Of a DNA stretch of 64,000 nt, positions 59,489 to 64,000 are shown piece by piece; the first letter of the stretch is position 1; the number at the start of each line of letters is the position of its first letter. Origin of the DNA: Turbatrix aceti (taxonomy: Eukaryota > Nematoda > Chromadorea > Rhabditida > Panagrolaimidae); assembly GCA_963969345.1 (NCBI GenBank), contig OZ017770.1:2613246-2677245 (forward strand), given 5' to 3'. A program made the position numbers and the translations under genes. The notes beneath the pieces are model-generated. The model saw only the letters and a program-made list of their open reading frames with translations, had not been told where the DNA came from and made no database searches.

Positions 59489-59965
59489 TTAGATATTTTG
59501 ATTCTTTAAATTTTTTATGATAGTGCAGTTAGCAATAGCCATTTTTTTTGTAAAGTCATCGCGCAGGATGTGAATAATATATCTGATTTCTCGTCTTATC
59601 AACAGCAAGGCCTTTTCGTATTCTCCATTGACAGCAAGAGCATGGGCAATGTAGATCCGCGACCTGCTAAGGTATAACTCGTTGTTGAGCACCTTCGCCA
59701 CCTTGTACTGCTCCATAGACACAATCTTAAGCTTAGCCTTAAAACTCTCCTCGTAGTAAGACATCGCTGCAAAGGCCCCACCAAGTGTTGCGAGTTGCCA
59801 GAGTTCGCGTTCGCAAAGGTGAACGTGAGAAAGAACATTTTCGGCAAGATAAATGGAGGCCCAATGAAGTTTTGGTGAAAATAAATACCGATACACGTAC
59901 TTTTTCAATTCAACAGACCTGTTTGGTTCAAAGATTTTTATGATTCGGTGAGATTCACTAGTCAT
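59489..59965 (-). CDS. Uncharacterised 158-aa helical protein
   Basis: A single open frame from Met 59965, immediately preceded by an acceptor (TTTTTTGTAG). The protein is helical with repeated helix pairs (SPKLHWASIYLAENVLSHVHL, ATLGGAFAAMSYYEESFKAKL, LYLSRSRIYIAHALAVNGEYEKALLL), the look of a TPR-like or similar superhelix, and has no signal peptide. The repeated helix-pair pattern supports real coding. I do not recognise the family; it may be a fragment of a longer gene whose upstream exons lie beyond 59965. Confidence 0.6.
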   Translation of the reverse strand: MTSESHRIIKIFEPNRSVELKKYVYRYLFSPKLHWASIYLAENVLSHVHLCERELWQLATLGGAFAAMSYYEESFKAKLKIVSMEQYKVAKVLNNELYLSRSRIYIAHALAVNGEYEKALLLIRREIRYIIHILRDDFTKKMAIANCTIIKNLKNQNI

Positions 59966-60109
59966 CTACAAAAAAACATTTACTTCTTTAGATACATTTA
60001 CTGATGGCACAAAATATTACACACCGACAAAACGGCTTCTCTGACCAGCGGTATAAAAACACGTTTTATAGTAAAAAATAGTAAATCAACAACAGAAAAC
60101 TACCTAGAA

Positions 60110-61531
60110 CTAGCGTGCGAGGAGATGAAGGCGCTTGAGGGCAAATCGGAAGGTCTCAGGGATAGCCGCCTTCATAGCGATGTACCGGTTGCCGCGGCTA
60201 GGCATGACTATTTCGCGTAGATGCAGAAACAAAGGCAGCGTTCGGACAGAGGCTTTTGTCAGCTCCAAATTGGCCATGATGCCCGCGGAAAGCGCAGCTG
60301 GCTGAGTGCGACCAATCTGGTTGTACTTCTGATCACCCAGGATGGGACAGTTTATGCCGTAGCCCAGGTGAGAGCGTATCTGATGCGGGGCTTCTAAAAT
60401 AAAACACGAAATGCATGATTTGAGAGGATAGTGGAAAAACAACATACCCTGATTAACGGAGACCTCAAGATAGGCACAATGGAGAGCACGACTTTCTTCG
60501 AGCACGCGATACTGCGTCTTGTTGTAGATGACGGCTTCCTTGGTCGAACGAATCAGAGGACGAAGCTCAAAGTCTTGGCCTGCAAGGAACTTCTTCAGAG
60601 GAATGTTGATAACTGCTTCCGACAGTTTTGGAACATTTTTGACGATAGCACGATAGTTGAACGTCAGCTGCCCCTTTTGAACTTTTTCCATGACCTTTTT
60701 GTGAATTCCTGGTGATCTGAAAAACCATCTCATCAATTTTCTTGGTCATTTTAAGTATCAAAAACCTACTTAGCAAACACGATTAGGCCAGAACAACCCT
60801 TGTCAAGGGATTTGATGAGATGGAGGCCATTGGCAGTAGGAGCCACGATCTGTTTGAGCTCCTTCAGGACCTGATTCATTCTGACGGTATTTTTCTTATC
60901 AGATCCTGACCAGGCCAATCCATAGGGCTTGTCAAAAGCGATGAGGTCATCTAAACCAAATAAGTAGGATTAAAAAAGGCAGATCTGAACTGACCATCTT
61001 CGTATGCTATCTGATTAGCAAGCAGTTGAACGATCTTCTCTGCAGAAAGCTTCCACACTGGCACAATAAGGCTTTGTAACTTCTCGATCCCGGTCACGGG
61101 CTCATAACCATCGACCTCGACAATAACAGGATAGTCAGAGGACTTGGGAGACTCGAAGAGTTCTTCCTTGACCGACTGATGTGCACGAATGCCTTCCTCG
61201 CTAACAATCCGATCCGAAGGAGTTTTGCTAAAAATAAAATCGATATAAAACCCTCAACAAAGATGATCACTAACCTGGTTGGCTGAAAGTAGCTAGAAAA
61301 CGGATCATTCGAGTCAACGTCAATGCTGGAAGGAAACTTGGACGAGTGAGAATGCGGCGTCGTAGCGATTTCCCGGTTATCATCAAACAACTCAGGAAAA
61401 AAAGCAGAGTCGATAAAGTCCGTTCCGTCACGATTCACCGGATCCTTGTCCACCTTGATTTTCACACTGGTTTCAGACGTATCCTGACTGGATATCTGTT
61501 GAATGCCGAAGAAATCGTCGTCGGCAGCCAT
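60110..61531 (-). CDS. RluA-family RNA pseudouridine synthase (RPUSD-like)
   Basis: Exons 61531-61275, 61227-60995, 60950-60770, 60716-60448, 60393-60110 give 407 aa. RluA enzymes convert uridine to pseudouridine in rRNA or tRNA; the RPUSD forms work in mitochondria. Seen: DDLIAFDKPYGL, a catalytic-Asp loop LDKGCSG near residue 220 with the HRLD motif changed to KSLD, LRPLIRS and the C-terminal APHQIRSHL signature. The first 85 residues are a Ser/Asp-rich leader without clear presequence character. An upstream TTG frame could extend it. RPUSD3 or RPUSD4 are the best guesses; the altered motif may affect activity. Confidence 0.85.
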
Positions 61532-62185
61532 TGTTGTTGCTCTGGCCACAGCGGAATAGAAAGCGGAAAACAACTGCGAAAAGATTGACTATGCGAGCAC
61601 TATGCGACGTCTGCGCAGGTTGTCTTCAGACGACAGTGTGATAACCGGTAGGGGAAAGTATCGTATTACAGACTGTTTACAGTAACAATCTTATTTATAA
61701 ATCTAAAACATAAAAAAGCAGCCGTGCCGAACGTGTTTGTTTTTTCAGGCGACTCAAAATAAAAAATCGTTGAACATGATGCTGACAACCCAAAAAAATC
61801 TATGAATTCCGATGTCTCCGTTTTATTTTTAATTTGTTTCTGTGCATTTTAAATAGTCATTAAACTGCAAAAAAACATTTCAGTTCTTTTTTATGTGATT
61901 GATACGAGGGGCTTCAACACCTTGTGTCGCTGGTTATCCTAGGTGTAAAAACGATGCAATTAGGAACAAGTGTACTATGTGTTCATTGAAGTTTTAAAAG
62001 TGAGTGCAAGGAGGATTACTAGAAGCAAGCAGGTGACCTTTTTGTTCTATATACCCTACGTATATCCAGCAAAAGGTCACATTTGTTACGCCCTGTCTCT
62101 CTTTTTGTTTATATCCGATCAACTCGACATCTAATTTGTCCAGTTTTTTGTTAGAAACAAATTAGATCGCCAATTTGTGTTCAAA
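61532..62185. other. Divergent intergenic region
   Basis: Promoters of the pseudouridine synthase and of the unrecognised plus-strand gene. No gene inside. Confidence 0.45.
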
Positions 62186-63414
62186 ATGCTATCACAAGCG
62201 TTGTCTAAGGTCTACCGAGAAGAAGTGGTGCTAGCAGCTTTTGAGATGCGGAATGTCCTTAAGCTACGCAAAATTGCCATGTGCTCGGTAGAAATGACGG
62301 AATCTTTTGCCTATTGCATGGAACACATTATTGCCGATGTTGCAGAACACATCGTGTTCCATGTTAGTCTGACTTTTTTTAAAACTTACAAAAAAGTTAT
62401 TTACAGATCAACAAAAACACTTCTATCGTGTTTCCGTTGGGAGAAAATGTTCTTGACATTTACTGGCTGGCTTCGTTCATCAGCAAATTGATCTTGCGTA
62501 ATATTCCTACAGTTTGGACTGAAAGTTGGATATACCAGCAGTTTTGTAAAACTCAAAGCAAGTCTTTCTTTTTGCAGAAATTTTATTATTTGTTTTTTAT
62601 TTAGGACTATTTCATTTGGATCTTCAACACCTGGATAAACAGTCGTGGAAAGACCCTCGCATCTGGGATCTGGTATTTATTGCTCACCAAGTAACAATGC
62701 AGGCCGATATGTTTGAGTTAATCAACAGAGAAAGCCAAAACATTCCTAGTTTCAAAGCTATCTGCATAACAAATTTTCCAAATGATTTTGGAGACATAGC
62801 AAAGGGAATCCAAGATTTCGAAGTCAGTTGCTAACTTTTAAACCAAATTCAATTTTTGATTTTTTTAGCACTCATTTGAAATATTCGAAACCGGCACATA
62901 CGCCTTGAAGCTGGTAACGCAATTGTCCGTCGAGAGCTGGACCTCCGACTTTCGCAAAATTAAAAAAGGACTTCAACAGGCTCAAAAATTCAGCTTCTAC
63001 TTCAGAAATGCTCGACTCTACAATTCATCCCAGTCAATTAACGATTTTCTAAAAAGTCTGATGGAAACGGCTCCGGAATTAGAAAGCGTGAGATTTTGGT
63101 CACAAGAATCATGGTACTTTGAGGTATCACCAGATTGGTGGCTGAAGCAAAAAATTTTTTACACGGAAATCGTTTCAATCTTAAAAAGAATGCCAAATAC
63201 TATTCAGTGCGGCTTCTCATTCAATATTTACACCGAAAAAGAATTTAACGTACCCGTAACGGAAAAAATTATGAATTCCATGTTGAACGATTTTCAGATC
63301 GATCAAAAAACAGATATTTCGGGAAGAGTCCTTGGATGGATTTTTACTAACCGACAAAAACAAGTAAATCGAAACATTCGTTTGAAGTTCTACATTGAGT
63401 TTGAACTTTTTTGA
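62186..63414 (+). CDS. Uncharacterised 343-aa protein
   Basis: Exons 62186-62362, 62407-62497, 62605-62822, 62869-63414. I do not recognise the family. The sequence looks like a folded cytosolic protein of alternating strands and helices, with aromatic-rich stretches (FRNARLYNS, SVRFWSQESWYFEV, LKRMPNTIQCGFSFNIY). Exon 2 uses a GTAATA donor at 62498; the more obvious donor at 62546 would create a stop, so splice choice is inferred from frame. It resembles the lineage-specific F-box-associated or FTH-type proteins of nematodes in style only; no F-box is visible. Confidence 0.65.
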
Positions 63415-63429
63415 GCACTGTTTAATAAA

Positions 63430-63720
63430 ATTATGAGTGAAATGATGGATGCGTTGAAGTCGCCGATCACGAGTAACTGCGACTGCCGGCGGGCAACAAT
63501 GACTTAATACAGGTCGTCGAGAAAAGCCGAGTACTCTGATGTGAGATCTCGAAGTTGACTGATGTGAGTATCCCGAACTTGGCGCGTAGACCCGAATAAT
63601 CCGGAGTACACGCTTTCCTAGCCGCCTGAGCGCAATCTCGGCAAGTCGTGACGAGAAAGGGACAAACCAGAGCGGCATCAGCGTGCTTGGCAAGTAGAAG
63701 CCGACAGGTTGGTTTTTTGA
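63430..63720 (-). mobile_element. Decayed non-LTR retrotransposon endonuclease fragment
   Basis: On the minus strand the sequence encodes pieces of an APE-type endonuclease: LRIIRVYAPSSGYS, then after a frameshift EYSAFLDDLY, a stop, and LLVIGDFNAS, the conserved GDFNA motif of these enzymes. Order and spacing match RTE-like and related non-LTR elements. The frame is broken by at least one frameshift and one stop, and no reverse transcriptase is present, so it is a dead fragment. A slightly higher GC than the flanks fits insertion. Confidence 0.8.
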
Positions 63721-64000
63721 ATTCTTCATGTTTTTGTCAAAAAATTGTGTTTTTGTGCTGTGAAAATAGTAAATTAAGCTTTTTTTCAAATGGGCATAGC
63801 CGCAGAAGGATTTCGATGCCGGCGTCGGTGAGTGCCCAGGTTTCGCAGCCTTTGGATAAAGTCTATTCTACGATTATTGATCGTCAACAAATAGTGACCA
63901 AAAATGTAGACGTGCTATTTTTTAAATTTAATGCAGAAATGTTGTAAAGAAACTTAGTACTAAAATAGCTTGAATATTCATAATAGCTTATTCATTTGCG
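63721..64000. other. Window end, no supported gene
   Basis: A plus-strand frame of 99 codons (63648-63947) overlaps the retrotransposon remnant and is probably its antisense shadow. Nothing else seen. Confidence 0.4.

Noticed and set aside
1..64000. CRISPR array, rRNA or prokaryotic operon
   Set aside because: No regularly spaced repeats, no rRNA-like sequence, and spliced genes throughout show a eukaryote.

Overview
This is a eukaryotic, AT-rich window packed with compact, intron-containing genes on both strands. A cuticle collagen with the nematode N-terminal domain, a nematode-type cytoplasmic intermediate filament protein with a lamin-tail domain and an ER..AT....YE-type chemoreceptor all point to a nematode. 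Most introns are about 40-110 bases with GT...TTT(C/T)AG ends, and acceptors often sit a few bases before the ATG, as expected where spliced leaders are added. I cannot name the species. All exon models were built by hand from reading-frame and splice-phase continuity, so they are inferences. A 200-N gap (4184-4383) is flanked by two near-identical copies of about 1.06 kb, which looks like unmerged contig ends.

Layout. 0.9-8.9 kb: intermediate filament gene whose upstream exons add a long proline-rich head (minus). 10.3-11.2: mitochondrial peroxiredoxin (minus). 12.1-13.2: fructose-1,6-bisphosphatase (plus). 14.2-15.5: cystathionine gamma-lyase (minus). 16.5-17.4: unrecognised gene (plus). 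18.4-20.0: amino-acid transporter (plus). 20-22.5: repeats, a GC-rich ORF island and a receptor-like fragment. 22.6-24.4: MYST acetyltransferase (plus). 24.7-26.2: cuticle collagen (minus). 26.9-30: eIF4B-like (minus). 30.1-30.8: p23 co-chaperone (minus). 31.1-31.8: tail-anchored helical protein (plus). 31.9-33.1: ARPC2 (minus). 33.5-34.6: STARD10-like (minus). 35.5-38.0: one or two disordered-protein genes (plus). 39.2-42.0: integrin beta (minus). 43.1-44.0: WDR91 N-terminal half only (minus). 44.4-44.7: broken Rab-domain fragment. 44.8-45.8 and 46.5-47.2: two GrpE paralogues head to head. 48.4-50.7: RASEF-like EF-hand/Rab GTPase (minus). 51.0-52.2: chemoreceptor (minus). 52.2-55.4 and 55.8-59.5: long gene-poor AT-rich stretches around the first exon of a CHH/ITP-type neurohormone. 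59.5-62: unrecognised helical protein and RluA-family pseudouridine synthase (minus). 62.2-63.4: unrecognised gene (plus). 63.4-63.7: decayed non-LTR retrotransposon endonuclease.

The genes are mostly unrelated housekeeping functions: cytoskeleton and matrix attachment (intermediate filament, integrin, ARPC2, collagen), mitochondrial chaperone and redox work (GrpE, peroxiredoxin), central metabolism, translation and chromatin. I see no operon-like functional cluster. The most unusual items are the giant intermediate-filament head, the second divergent GrpE, the WD40-less WDR91, the MYST enzyme with a broken zinc finger, and the CHH-type peptide exon.
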